Origin: JAILLW01 sp045629045
Lineage (GTDB): Bacteria > Bacillota > Clostridia > Lachnospirales > Lachnospiraceae
NCBI GenBank assembly: GCA_045629045.1
Contig: JAZQQM010000035.1
Coordinates: 1 to 59,176, forward strand
DNA: 59,176 bases
Reading direction: 5' to 3'
The notes under the pieces are model-generated. The model was not told the DNA's origin. It saw only the letters and a list, made by a program, of their open reading frames with translations, and made no database searches. Shown here piece by piece: positions 16,674-25,879 of the stretch. The translations under genes and the position numbers were made by a program. Every line of letters starts with the position of its first letter. Within the stretch, counting starts at the first letter, position 1.

Positions 16674-18026
16674 ATGGGCAAATATTTTGGAACAGACGGT
16701 TTCCGAGGTGAGTCAGGTGTAGTTCTTACAGCAGAGCATGCCTTCAAAATCGGACGTTTTCTTGGCTGGTATTACGGTCAGGAAGGACGAGCTAAGATTG
16801 TAATCGGTAAGGATACCAGAAGATCTTCATATATGTACGAGAATGCACTTGCTGCCGGAATTACTTCTTCCGGTTCGGATGCATATCTTTTACATGTAAC
16901 GACTACCCCCTGCGTATCATATATTACAAGAACAGAGAAATTTGATTGCGGTGTTATGATTTCTGCAAGCCACAATCCATATTACGATAACGGAATCAAG
17001 CTTATGAATGGTTTCGGGGAGAAGATGGATGATGCGCTTCAGGATGAAATCGAGGAATACATTGACGGTAATCATGAGGAAATCCCTTTTGCTACAGGTG
17101 AGAAGATAGGATGTACTGTTGACTATTACGCAGGACGTAATAAGTATATCGGATATCTTGCCAAGACTACGGATAAATACTTCGAAGACCATAAGGTAGG
17201 ACTTGATTGCTCTAACGGTTCTTCATGGATGATAGCACCTGCTGTATTTAATGCTCTCGGGGCAAAGACATACGTTATTAACAACACTCCTGACGGAGCT
17301 AACATCAACAGAGGCTGTGGCTCGACTCATATCGAGGGCTTACAGGAATATGTTAAGGCCAACAGACTCGACTGCGGATTCGCTTTTGACGGGGATGCAG
17401 ACAGATGCCTTGCGGTTGACGAGAACGGTGATGTTGTTAACGGCGATAAGATTATGTATATCATAGCGAAGTATCTTAAGAAAAACGGCGACCTTCCCAA
17501 TAATAAGGTTGTTACGACGGTTATGAGTAACTTCGGTTTGTACAAAGCACTGGATCGTGTGGGAATCGGCTACGAAAAAACAGCGGTTGGTGACAGATAC
17601 GTATATGAGAACATGAAAGAATTCGATCATGCTATCGGCGGAGAACAGTCAGGCCACATCATTCTTCGTAAATTCGCCCGTACAGGTGACGGAATACTGA
17701 CAGCCATTACACTTCTTAGTGTAATGATTGATACGCAGCTTCCTCTTTCAATGCTGGCTTCAGAGATACCTACTTACCCACAGGTTCTTAAGAACGTGGT
17801 AGTAGATGATAAGCAGACAACTCTTGATGATGAGGCAGTTAAGGCAGCGGTTGATAAGGCAACCGAGGTGCTCGGTGATAACGGAAGAGTTCTTCTTAGA
17901 GCTTCCGGTACAGAACCGGTACTGAGAGTTATGGCAGAAGCCGGTACCGATGAAGAGTGTGAAAAGCACGTTGATGCAATCATTGATGCAATGAAAGATT
18001 CAGGTCATCTGATTAAAATTAAATAA
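16674..18026 (+). CDS. glmM: Phosphoglucosamine mutase
   Basis: This 450-residue alpha-D-phosphohexomutase converts glucosamine-6-phosphate to glucosamine-1-phosphate on the way to UDP-GlcNAc. The N-terminus GKYFGTDGFRGESG, the phosphoserine loop GVMISASHNPYYDNGIK, the metal loop DGDADRCLAVDE and the C-terminal RASGTEPVLRVMAE are all typical of GlmM. Length is normal. It is the second gene of an operon with nagB and is followed by a strong terminator. The product would be passed to the GlmU-like acetyltransferase encoded next. Confidence 0.96.
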   Translation: MGKYFGTDGFRGESGVVLTAEHAFKIGRFLGWYYGQEGRAKIVIGKDTRRSSYMYENALAAGITSSGSDAYLLHVTTTPCVSYITRTEKFDCGVMISASHNPYYDNGIKLMNGFGEKMDDALQDEIEEYIDGNHEEIPFATGEKIGCTVDYYAGRNKYIGYLAKTTDKYFEDHKVGLDCSNGSSWMIAPAVFNALGAKTYVINNTPDGANINRGCGSTHIEGLQEYVKANRLDCGFAFDGDADRCLAVDENGDVVNGDKIMYIIAKYLKKNGDLPNNKVVTTVMSNFGLYKALDRVGIGYEKTAVGDRYVYENMKEFDHAIGGEQSGHIILRKFARTGDGILTAITLLSVMIDTQLPLSMLASEIPTYPQVLKNVVVDDKQTTLDDEAVKAAVDKATEVLGDNGRVLLRASGTEPVLRVMAEAGTDEECEKHVDAIIDAMKDSGHLIKIK

Positions 18027-18032
18027 GTAATG

Positions 18033-18066
18033 TTGGCACCGCAAAAAGCGGTGCCAATTCTTTTTT
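18033..18066 (+). terminator. Rho-independent terminator
   Basis: TTGGCACCGC (18033-18042) pairs with GCGGTGCCAA (18048-18057), loop AAAAA, followed by TTCTTTTTT. It ends nagB-glmM. Confidence 0.94.
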
Positions 18067-18135
18067 ATCGCACAAAAATACGTTATAATAATAACAGTGT
18101 GTGAAATCTAGATTAGGATGTATGGAGGAAAATAC

Positions 18136-18831
18136 ATGTCACAGGAACAACTTAAAGTAACAGAATTATATGAAGAAGGTCATACTCTTGCATGGCCGTA
18201 TTTAACCAAGGTTACATATCCCTGGGAGATATTGTCTAAGATTAAAGAAATTATTTTGGAAATAGGACCTACACTTCCTAAGGATAAATATGATAACCCT
18301 TCGGAGGGTGTATGGGTAGCTAAATCCGCGAAGGTTTTCCCTTCGGCATACCTTGGCTCACCCTGTATTATCGGTGAAGATACAGAAGTAAGACACGGTG
18401 CATTTATAAGGGGTTCTGCCTTAGTAGGTAACGGATGCGTAGTAGGTAATTCAGTGGAACTTAAGAATGTTATCATTTCGGATAATGTGCAGGTTCCTCA
18501 TTATAATTATGTGGGTGATTCCGTACTGGGCTTTAAGTCTCATATGGGCGCAGGATCTATTACTTCAAATGTTAAGTCGGACAAGACTCTTGTAGTAGTG
18601 AAGGGTAAGAATGAAAAAATTGAGACCGGCCTTAAAAAATTCGGAGCTATGCTGGGTGATTTCGTAGAAGTCGGATGTAACAGTGTTCTTAATCCCGGAA
18701 CGGTGATAGGTTCACACAGTAATGTTTATCCTACTTCGTGCGTAAGAGGAGTTATCCCTTCCGAGTCTATCTTTAAGAGCGGCAAGGGTGTTGAAGTGGT
18801 ATCTAAGAATCTGGTCATCGACAAGGAATAA
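18136..18831 (+). CDS. GlmU-like hexapeptide acetyltransferase (stand-alone)
   Basis: This 231-residue protein is a left-handed beta-helix acyltransferase with about eight hexapeptide turns (YLGSPCIIGEDTEVRHGAFIR and onward). The stretch VELKNVIISDNVQVPHYNYVGD...GAGSIT closely follows the acetyltransferase half of GlmU, including the histidine used there as base (H122 here). The uridylyltransferase half of GlmU is absent. Similar proteins are often labelled UDP-GlcNAc pyrophosphorylase, but no nucleotidyltransferase domain is visible. Placed after nagB-glmM, it most likely acetylates glucosamine-1-phosphate. The ATG at 18136 follows GGAGG; an earlier ATG at 18118 is less likely. Confidence 0.82.
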   Translation: MSQEQLKVTELYEEGHTLAWPYLTKVTYPWEILSKIKEIILEIGPTLPKDKYDNPSEGVWVAKSAKVFPSAYLGSPCIIGEDTEVRHGAFIRGSALVGNGCVVGNSVELKNVIISDNVQVPHYNYVGDSVLGFKSHMGAGSITSNVKSDKTLVVVKGKNEKIETGLKKFGAMLGDFVEVGCNSVLNPGTVIGSHSNVYPTSCVRGVIPSESIFKSGKGVEVVSKNLVIDKE

Positions 18832-18854
18832 TTTGTTGGTATATTTGGGGGAAT

Positions 18855-20486
18855 ATGTCAAAGACTGTAATTAAAGGCAGCCCAATTTCATCGGGAACGG
18901 CAATTGGCAAAGTTGTATATTTAAATTCGGCGAACGTAGTATACAGGTCTATTGTACCTAAACCAAGTAAGAATCGCCAAAAGGAATTTATCAGATTTAA
19001 ATCGGCGAGTCTTCTTGCTGCAAAAGAATTGCGCGAATTATATGATGCCTGCGTATATAAGAACGAGACGGCAGCGGGTATTTTTATGGCACACCAGATG
19101 CTGCTTAAGGACAAGTCCCTTGAAGATGAGATACACAGCCTTATTGTAGACAAAGGAATATCAGCCAACGAAGCTGTTACATTAGTACGCAATGATATGG
19201 TTTCGCGTCTTAGTACTGTTGAGGATGTTACTTTTAGTGAACGAGCAGCCGATGTAAGTGAGGTTGCAAACAGAATTCTAAGAATTCTTAACGGGGCGAC
19301 CGAATCAACTTATGAGTTAAACGAGCCTTCAATCGTAGTGGCCGATGAGATAACGGCTTCTTTGATAGTAAGTCTTAATAATCGTAATCTTAAAGGAATT
19401 ATTACCAACAGAGGCTCTAAACTTTCACATGTGGCAATTATAGCCCGCTCGGTAGGAATCCCTGCAATCACGGGAATCAATATTGATCCTTCCTGGAACG
19501 GACTTGAGGCAGGCATTGAATCGGATGCTTCTTCGGAAGTCGGTGTTTTTACTCTTAATCCGGATAAAAAGACAATAGAGCGGATTCAGAGCAAACTTGA
19601 TGAGTACAGACAAAGAAGCAAAGAACTTGCTAAACTTGTTAATGTGGTGCCGGAACATAAATCCGGACGAAGCATTCCTGTTTGTGCCAATATAAGTTCT
19701 GTTTCGGAAGTACTTATTGCCGAGAAAAACGGTGCTGACGGAATCGGACTTTTCAGAACGGAATTCATTTATCTTAGAAGTTCGGATTATCCTTCGGAAG
19801 ATATGCAGTTTGAAATATATAAAAATATAGCTGTTAAGATGAAGGGCAAAGAAATTGTCATTAGGACAATGGATGTCGGAGGAGATAAGGATGTTGAGTA
19901 TCTTCATTTGCCCAAAGAAGACAATCCGGCAATGGGGTACAGAGGAATAAGAGTATCTCTTGACAGACCTGAAGTGTTTAAGACCCAGATAAGAGCCATC
20001 CTGCGGGCAAGCGAGTACGGAAACTTATCGGTTATGTATCCGATGATTACTTCTCATCGCGAGATTATTAAGGCCCACGAAATTGTAAAGGAAGTTAAAG
20101 CTGAACTCAAAGCTGAAAAGATACCTTTCAAGAATATAAAAGAAGGCGCCATGATAGAAACGCCGGCAGCAGCTCTGGATAGTATGAACATTGCGATGTA
20201 TGTGGATTTCTTTAGCATCGGAACAAACGATCTTATGCAGTATACATATGCGGTAGACAGGTCGAATAATGATTTGTATCAGCTGTGTGAGAATTCTATA
20301 GATTCGATAATGAAACTTATTAAAATGAGTATCGACAGTGCTCATGCCTATAATATTAAGGTGTCTGTATGCGGAGAAATGGCAGCAGACAGCAAATATA
20401 TTGATACTCTGATTCAGATGGGCGTGGATGAATTATCCGTGGCTCCGTTACAGATATTAAATACTAAAGGGATGGTAATCAGATGA
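18855..20486 (+). CDS. ptsI: PTS enzyme I (phosphoenolpyruvate-protein phosphotransferase)
   Basis: This 543-residue enzyme takes phosphate from phosphoenolpyruvate and passes it to HPr to drive PTS sugar uptake. It starts MSKTVIKGSPISSGTAIGK, has the phosphohistidine segment SKLSHVAIIARSVGIPAITG, the GIGLFRTEFIY substrate loop, and the C-terminal SIGTNDLMQYTYAVDR and VCGEMAAD motifs. Length is slightly below the usual 570, with an ending at MVIR. No ptsH lies beside it. Its last codons and stop form one arm of an 18-bp inverted repeat shared with the convergent sensor gene. Confidence 0.95.
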   Translation: MSKTVIKGSPISSGTAIGKVVYLNSANVVYRSIVPKPSKNRQKEFIRFKSASLLAAKELRELYDACVYKNETAAGIFMAHQMLLKDKSLEDEIHSLIVDKGISANEAVTLVRNDMVSRLSTVEDVTFSERAADVSEVANRILRILNGATESTYELNEPSIVVADEITASLIVSLNNRNLKGIITNRGSKLSHVAIIARSVGIPAITGINIDPSWNGLEAGIESDASSEVGVFTLNPDKKTIERIQSKLDEYRQRSKELAKLVNVVPEHKSGRSIPVCANISSVSEVLIAEKNGADGIGLFRTEFIYLRSSDYPSEDMQFEIYKNIAVKMKGKEIVIRTMDVGGDKDVEYLHLPKEDNPAMGYRGIRVSLDRPEVFKTQIRAILRASEYGNLSVMYPMITSHREIIKAHEIVKEVKAELKAEKIPFKNIKEGAMIETPAAALDSMNIAMYVDFFSIGTNDLMQYTYAVDRSNNDLYQLCENSIDSIMKLIKMSIDSAHAYNIKVSVCGEMAADSKYIDTLIQMGVDELSVAPLQILNTKGMVIR

Positions 20487-20501
20487 TTACCATCCCTTTA
20501 G
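20464..20501. repeat. 18-bp inverted repeat across two stop codons
   Basis: CTAAAGGGATGGTAATCA (20464-20481) and its exact reverse complement (20484-20501) are separated by two bases. The left arm encodes the end of ptsI, and the right arm encodes the end of the convergent sensor gene; the two stop codons lie back to back. Neither side has a good T tract. It probably works as a bidirectional transcript end or stabiliser. Confidence 0.85.
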
Positions 20502-21758
20502 CTGATTGTCCTTTATAACTATCATTGCAATAATATCTCTGGTCTTGGGATCTTCGCGATATAAAGCAATGGATCTGACTTTTTTGGTAACACCGAACAA
20601 TGTAAGCTCGGAATCGCGAAATGAAGATAAACAACCGCTCTTATATTCTTTAATCATATTTTCACATGACAGTGTATTGAATACGGTTTTTTCCGAATTG
20701 GGAATTATTTTCTTAACAGATTGAGAATATTTGTTAAGACTGCACGGAAGAGTAAGTCCCAGGCTTGTAAGGAGCATTGTAAAGGGATGATTGTCATCTT
20801 CGCTTATAACTCGTGTGATTAAGTCTTTGGATACGTTGACTTCATATACTATCTCGGAATCGGCAATAAGTGCCTTTTGATAACTGGCCTCAACGGAATG
20901 TGCACATTTAAGTTCGTCCATTTGCTTGTTATAAGCCACAGTAATCTGCCGTATTTCATTGATGCCGATATCTTCGCTAAGGGGACTTTTGTTTTCCAAT
21001 TGCTTTTGAATTGTAGTAAGGGGTGTTACTACTTTTTCGTTCTGAGTACTGAAAACAACAAAAGCGATTACCACAAGTGAAACAAGACACAGAACGATTG
21101 CAATGATATGGATGGCAACAGAGTTCTTAATACGTGCAACCTCTTCGGCGTTTTCGATAAGTAATGTATTTGAATACTGTTCGATAATAGCATCTATTCT
21201 TTCGGCCTGAGCACCAAACTCGTCTCCGAAGGCCATTTGGTTTGCTTTGTTTCGAAGTTCGATTTGGGACATTGCTTTTTCTTCGGAAGTGAGAGGATAA
21301 TTGGCAATTTCGCTCCTTAAGGTAGAAAAGTCAAGGCCTGCAGCTTTTGAAGCCAAAGCCATGGCATGCATCTCATAATCGGTAATTTCATTAACGTTAG
21401 CTAACGCATTACCTAACAGATTACCGCCTTCGGTACCGGTGGCAAGAGCCTGAATTGCCGCATCCCTTCGGCCGGAATCAAATTCTTCGAAATAAGCTGT
21501 ATAACCATCCATTTTCTGGTTGATAATAAAACGCCTGAATTGGGTTGTTAAATTGTCATATGATTCTCTTAGTATTTTGGATGATTTGATATTTTCACTG
21601 TATTGTGTCTGGTGGTCACAGAATCGTCTGAAGGATACGCCCATTGATACCGATAAACACAGACTTGCTATGATAAGTGAAATAATGATAATAGAAAAAA
21701 TAGCGTTGTACTTAGTGACAGTATAACTGTTCTTACGATCATTAACCTGGTTTTCCAT
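20487..21758 (-). CDS. Membrane sensor protein lacking an output domain
   Basis: This 423-residue protein has two membrane helices (about 16-38 and 210-235) flanking a helical extracytoplasmic domain of about 170 residues, the usual plan of a four-helix-bundle sensor. The cytosolic part (about 240-423) has a HAMP/coiled region and a PAS-like domain (residue 290 onward). It stops where kinases of this family would continue into HisKA. There is no kinase, GGDEF or methyl-accepting domain. It may be a truncated hybrid kinase or a sensor that works through a partner. The neighbours give no clue. Confidence 0.65.
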   Translation of the reverse strand: MENQVNDRKNSYTVTKYNAIFSIIIISLIIASLCLSVSMGVSFRRFCDHQTQYSENIKSSKILRESYDNLTTQFRRFIINQKMDGYTAYFEEFDSGRRDAAIQALATGTEGGNLLGNALANVNEITDYEMHAMALASKAAGLDFSTLRSEIANYPLTSEEKAMSQIELRNKANQMAFGDEFGAQAERIDAIIEQYSNTLLIENAEEVARIKNSVAIHIIAIVLCLVSLVVIAFVVFSTQNEKVVTPLTTIQKQLENKSPLSEDIGINEIRQITVAYNKQMDELKCAHSVEASYQKALIADSEIVYEVNVSKDLITRVISEDDNHPFTMLLTSLGLTLPCSLNKYSQSVKKIIPNSEKTVFNTLSCENMIKEYKSGCLSSFRDSELTLFGVTKKVRSIALYREDPKTRDIIAMIVIKDNQLKGW

Positions 21759-21909
21759 ATATTTCCCCTTTTATGAAACACGACTAATAATTCAGATACA
21801 TAATATTATATCAGAATATCTCGACTTTTCAATGAATTAAGTGGCTTAAACCTTGATATTATGGTATTCTGTTAGTATTTGTTGATGATATTTGGGGAAG
21901 ACACAATAT

Positions 21910-23319
21910 ATGGATAATACGATTACAATTAACGAAAAATTTAAAATAAAAAATCTAATAGGTAATAAAGAATTTTATAAAAAACTGCTTGCCATTGCAC
22001 TGCCTATTATGTTACAGAACGGTATTACCAACTTCGTAGGAATGCTTGATAATATTATGGTGGGACGTGTGGGTACGGAGCAGATGTCGGGAGTATCGAT
22101 TGTAAATCAGCTTTTGTTTATTCTGATGCTTTGTATTTTTGGAGCCACATCCGGTGCCGGAGTTTTGGGAGCCCAGTACTACGGAAAGGGAGATTACGAA
22201 GGGGTAAGGAGTGTATTTAGAATTAAAATACTTCTCAGCATAGGAATTCTTGTAATTGCCGGGTTTGTTTTTCTTATATGGGGCAGTGATTTGATATCTT
22301 TGTATCTGCATGACGGTTCTGCAAGCGGAGACCTTAATGCAACCCTTAAGTACGGCGAGGATTATCTAAAGGTAATGCTTATAGGACAGATTCCGCTGGC
22401 ATTTGAGTTTTCATATTCTTCGACTCTTCGTGAATCGGGAGAGACGGCAGTACCTATGAAAGCTTCGATAGTTGCGGTATTTGTAAATATGATACTTAAC
22501 TATATTCTTATCTTTGGTAAGGCAGGAGCCCCTGAACTTGGGGTTGTGGGAGCTGCCGTTGCTACTGTGATTTCACGATTCGTACAGCTTGCGATTGTAG
22601 TAACCTATTCTCATAGACATCTTGATAAGAATCCGTATTTTAGAGGAGTGTATAAATCATTTAAGGTTCCGGGGGAACTTATCGGTAAGATTGCCGTGCT
22701 GGCCCTTCCGTTACTTATGAATGAAACATTGTGGGCAACGGCAGTTGCGACACAGACGGCCTGCCTGTCTCAAAGAGGCCTTGCCGTAGTTGCGGGATTG
22801 AATATTAATTCTACAATAGCCAATGTATTCAACATTGTATTTATAGCTTTGGGAGATTCCGCGGCAATCATAGTAGGTCAGATGTTGGGCGCCGGTAAGG
22901 TTAAGGAAGGTAAGGAAAGTGCATATAAGATAATTGCCTTTTCGGTTACCTCATGCTTTGTATTAGGTGGCCTGATGTTCCTTACGGCTCCGCTGTTTCC
23001 GAGAATTTATAATACTACGGATGAGGTTAAGGAGCTTGCTGCAAATTTCATAAGAATCAATGCATGCTGTATGCCTCTTCAGGGATTTTTACATTCGGCA
23101 TACTTCACCATAAGGGCAGGCGGGAAGACCTTTATTACTTTTCTTTTCGATGCGGGATTTATGTGGGTGGTAGCGGTACCGGTTGCGTTTGCGCTGATTA
23201 ATTTTACAACGTTGCCCATCCTTGTTATCTATGCTTTTTCATTGGCTACGGATATTATTAAAATTATTATAGGAGTGATTATTCTTCGAAGCGGAATCTG
23301 GGCCAGAAGTCTGGTTTAG
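21910..23319 (+). CDS. MATE family exporter (second)
   Basis: This 469-residue multidrug/metabolite antiporter has about twelve membrane helices in two halves. The start ALPIMLQNGITNFVGMLDNIMVGRVG and the GATSGAGVLGAQYYG segment are typical of MATE proteins, as is the second-half VALPLLMNETLWATAV region. The ATG at 21910 is preferred; a TTG at 21892 lies in the GGGGAAG ribosome binding site. It is only distantly like the MATE protein at 8208-9563. Its downstream neighbour starts 34 bases later. Confidence 0.92.
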   Translation: MDNTITINEKFKIKNLIGNKEFYKKLLAIALPIMLQNGITNFVGMLDNIMVGRVGTEQMSGVSIVNQLLFILMLCIFGATSGAGVLGAQYYGKGDYEGVRSVFRIKILLSIGILVIAGFVFLIWGSDLISLYLHDGSASGDLNATLKYGEDYLKVMLIGQIPLAFEFSYSSTLRESGETAVPMKASIVAVFVNMILNYILIFGKAGAPELGVVGAAVATVISRFVQLAIVVTYSHRHLDKNPYFRGVYKSFKVPGELIGKIAVLALPLLMNETLWATAVATQTACLSQRGLAVVAGLNINSTIANVFNIVFIALGDSAAIIVGQMLGAGKVKEGKESAYKIIAFSVTSCFVLGGLMFLTAPLFPRIYNTTDEVKELAANFIRINACCMPLQGFLHSAYFTIRAGGKTFITFLFDAGFMWVVAVPVAFALINFTTLPILVIYAFSLATDIIKIIIGVIILRSGIWARSLV

Positions 23320-23353
23320 ATGTCTGCTAAGAAGTGTTGGGAGTCAATAGAAG

Positions 23354-24163
23354 ATGAGTCAGATTTTGGTTACAACGGGAGCCCTTATAGGACGCCCTAA
23401 CGGAAGAAATATACGATTACTTGAAAAATTGGTCCCGCAACTTAGTTGTGACGGACTTGAGTTTATGCTTTACAGCGATTGGTATGACCGTGAAAAAGAA
23501 ATAACGGATTATCTTATATCTTTGAACGTTGCCATTCCTACCATGCATTGCCAGAAGACGGTAGGTGAACTTATAACACAATGCGAGGATGAAAGAGCTC
23601 TTAAGAATTTTGAGATAAATGCAAGAATTGCATCAAGAATCGGAGCCCGTAAACTTGTTATGCACCTTTGGAACGGTGAAATATCGGATTCCAATTACGA
23701 ACACAATCTTGATATGTATTCTTATCTTCGGGAAATTGCAGATAAATACGGTGTGGATTTGCTTATTGAGAATGTCCTTTGCAATGTAAAGGATCCACTC
23801 AGCCGCTGGGAAGAACTTATTAAAAGATATCCGGATGCTCACCTTATTTTTGATACGAAGATGGCAGATTTTCACGGACAGCTTGATGCACTTTATGAAG
23901 ATAAAAATTCATATCTTTGGAAAAAGCATATTAAGCATTATCATGTTAATGATTATGGCGGTTCATATATGGACTGGAGCAATCTTAAGGTGTTACCCAT
24001 AGGTGCAGGTCATATAGATTTTGACAGGTTCTTTGAATTTATTAAAAGCACAGGCTATAACGATACTTTTACCGTTGAGGCTACGGCCTTTAACAAAGAC
24101 GGTGTTGTTGATACCGATATGCTTAACGAATGCTTTGATAGGATACGTGATTATATGGTATAA
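23354..24163 (+). CDS. Sugar phosphate isomerase/epimerase-like TIM barrel
   Basis: This 269-residue protein fits the xylose isomerase-like TIM-barrel superfamily (AP endonuclease 2 family). It shows a series of strand ends carrying metal-type residues: MHCQKT, KLVMHLWNG, LLIENVLC, LIFDTKMADFHGQ, HIKHYHVNDYGG and FTVEATAFN. Members isomerise or epimerise sugars or sugar phosphates, and some are nucleases. It heads a tight run with metF and a methyltransferase, but that does not define its substrate. Confidence 0.8.
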   Translation: MSQILVTTGALIGRPNGRNIRLLEKLVPQLSCDGLEFMLYSDWYDREKEITDYLISLNVAIPTMHCQKTVGELITQCEDERALKNFEINARIASRIGARKLVMHLWNGEISDSNYEHNLDMYSYLREIADKYGVDLLIENVLCNVKDPLSRWEELIKRYPDAHLIFDTKMADFHGQLDALYEDKNSYLWKKHIKHYHVNDYGGSYMDWSNLKVLPIGAGHIDFDRFFEFIKSTGYNDTFTVEATAFNKDGVVDTDMLNECFDRIRDYMV

Positions 24164-24187
24164 TCAAGTGTTGGAGGATTTTTAGAA

Positions 24188-25054
24188 ATGAAACTTACAG
24201 ATATCTATAACTCAAAGGAAAATGTATTGTCTTTTGAGATTTTTCCGCCTAAAAAGGATGATGAATTAAAAAATATTGAACCGACTTTGGATGTGCTTTG
24301 CGATCTTAAGCCGGATTATATATCGGTAACTTTCGGTGCGGGCGGAAGCTCCAACAATAATAAGACGATTGCGCTGGCTAAGAAGATTAAGGAAGTATAT
24401 CATGTTGAACCGGTGGTGCACTTAACGTGCCTTTGCTACAGCAAAGAAGAAATTGACGAGTTTGCCAAACAGATTGCGGCCGAGGGCATCGAAAATGTAC
24501 TTGCTCTTCGCGGAGATAGGAATCCGAATCTTCAGGAAAAGGATGATTTTAAGCATGCTTCCGATTTGATTGCATACCTTAAGGAAACCACAGATTTTTG
24601 TGTGGCAGGTGCATGCTATCCGGAGGATCACCCGGATTCTGCCAACCATGTGTCGGAACTTCTCAATCTTAAGAAAAAGGTTGATGCGGGAGCCGATATT
24701 TTGTTGTCACAGTTGTTCTTTAATAACGATAATTACTATTCTTTCATAGAAGACTGCAAAATAGCAGGCATCGAGTGTCCAATCACCCCGGGAATTATGC
24801 CGGTAATAAACGAAAAGCAGATTCGCAGAATGGTTGATACCTGCGGAGCTAAATTGGATGCTAAATTCGAAAGAATATTAAATAAGTTCGGAAATAATCC
24901 GGAAGCTTTGTACGAGGCAGGTATGACTCATGCCATGAGCCAGGTGGTAGACTTAATTGCTAACGATGTGGACGGAATTCATCTCTATACCATGAATAAT
25001 CCTGCGGTTGCAAAGCGCATATGCGACGGAGTTCGTAAAGTTATCGGCCGATAA
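24188..25054 (+). CDS. metF: Methylenetetrahydrofolate reductase
   Basis: This 288-residue flavoenzyme reduces 5,10-methylene-THF to 5-methyl-THF, the methyl donor for methionine. Hallmarks are SFEIFPPKKDDEL at the start, SVTFGAGGSS, the LALRGDRN FAD loop and the GADILLSQLFFNND segment. Length is normal. The TAA stop overlaps the ATG of the next gene (TAATG), so the two are translationally coupled. Its product feeds the methionine/SAM cycle, whose metK gene is also in this window. Confidence 0.95.
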   Translation: MKLTDIYNSKENVLSFEIFPPKKDDELKNIEPTLDVLCDLKPDYISVTFGAGGSSNNNKTIALAKKIKEVYHVEPVVHLTCLCYSKEEIDEFAKQIAAEGIENVLALRGDRNPNLQEKDDFKHASDLIAYLKETTDFCVAGACYPEDHPDSANHVSELLNLKKKVDAGADILLSQLFFNNDNYYSFIEDCKIAGIECPITPGIMPVINEKQIRRMVDTCGAKLDAKFERILNKFGNNPEALYEAGMTHAMSQVVDLIANDVDGIHLYTMNNPAVAKRICDGVRKVIGR

Positions 25055-25860
25055 TGGACAAGCTTGTTGAGTATTATAATAAATTTAATGAAGATAAGAG
25101 ACTTTTGTCCCGACACGGGCAGGCAGAATATGCCGTTACGAAACATTACCTTGATGAATGCATTGCATCCTCGATGGGTGATATGAATTCTGACAACAGT
25201 GTCATTTCTATTGCCGATATAGGTGCGGGGACGGGACGATATTCTCTGGCACTTGCCAAGGAAGGTTATAGTGTTACTGCTGTAGAGTATGTTCAGTATA
25301 ACTTGGGAATACTGAAGAAACACATGAGGGAAGAAGGTCTGTCTTTTGATGCGTATAAAGGTGACGCCAGACATCTTAAGAAGCTTGCGGACAAAGCGTA
25401 TGATGTAACACTTCTTCTGGGTCCCATGTATCATCTTCACTCGGATGAAGATAAGGTAAAAGCCCTTAAGGAAGCCATGCGGATAACCAAGCCCGACGGA
25501 TATGTGCTTGTTGCATATGTTATGGCAGATTATGCGGTTATTAAGTACGGCTTTATGGAGGGTCATATTGAACAAAGTGTATCAGAGGGCGCTCTGGGGG
25601 ATGATTACAAAGTACTCTCCGATGAAAATGAATTGTATGATTATGTAAGACTGGAAGATATTGACAGAATAAATGAACTTTCAGGTGCAAAAAGAGAGTA
25701 TATCTTTGCCCCTGACGGTGCTGCGGATTATATACGCGGTTATCTTAATGATATGAACGACAGAAACTTTGAACTTTTTGTGGATTATCAGATTAAGAAT
25801 GCCAAACGGCAGGAATTACTTGGCGCAAGTTCGCATCTTGTTGATGTGATTAAAGTATAG
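25054..25860 (+). CDS. Class I SAM-dependent methyltransferase
   Basis: This 268-residue protein has a class I methyltransferase core: SAM-binding motif I IADIGAGTGRYSLALAKEGY, acidic VEYV at the end of strand 2, and LLLGPMYHL as motif IV. The substrate cannot be told; it resembles the UbiE/ubiquinone-type group used on small molecules. Coupling by a one-base overlap with metF suggests linked expression, although methylation here would use SAM rather than methyl-THF directly. Confidence 0.88.
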   Translation: MDKLVEYYNKFNEDKRLLSRHGQAEYAVTKHYLDECIASSMGDMNSDNSVISIADIGAGTGRYSLALAKEGYSVTAVEYVQYNLGILKKHMREEGLSFDAYKGDARHLKKLADKAYDVTLLLGPMYHLHSDEDKVKALKEAMRITKPDGYVLVAYVMADYAVIKYGFMEGHIEQSVSEGALGDDYKVLSDENELYDYVRLEDIDRINELSGAKREYIFAPDGAADYIRGYLNDMNDRNFELFVDYQIKNAKRQELLGASSHLVDVIKV

Positions 25861-25879
25861 ATTTTAAATTGGGAATTTT

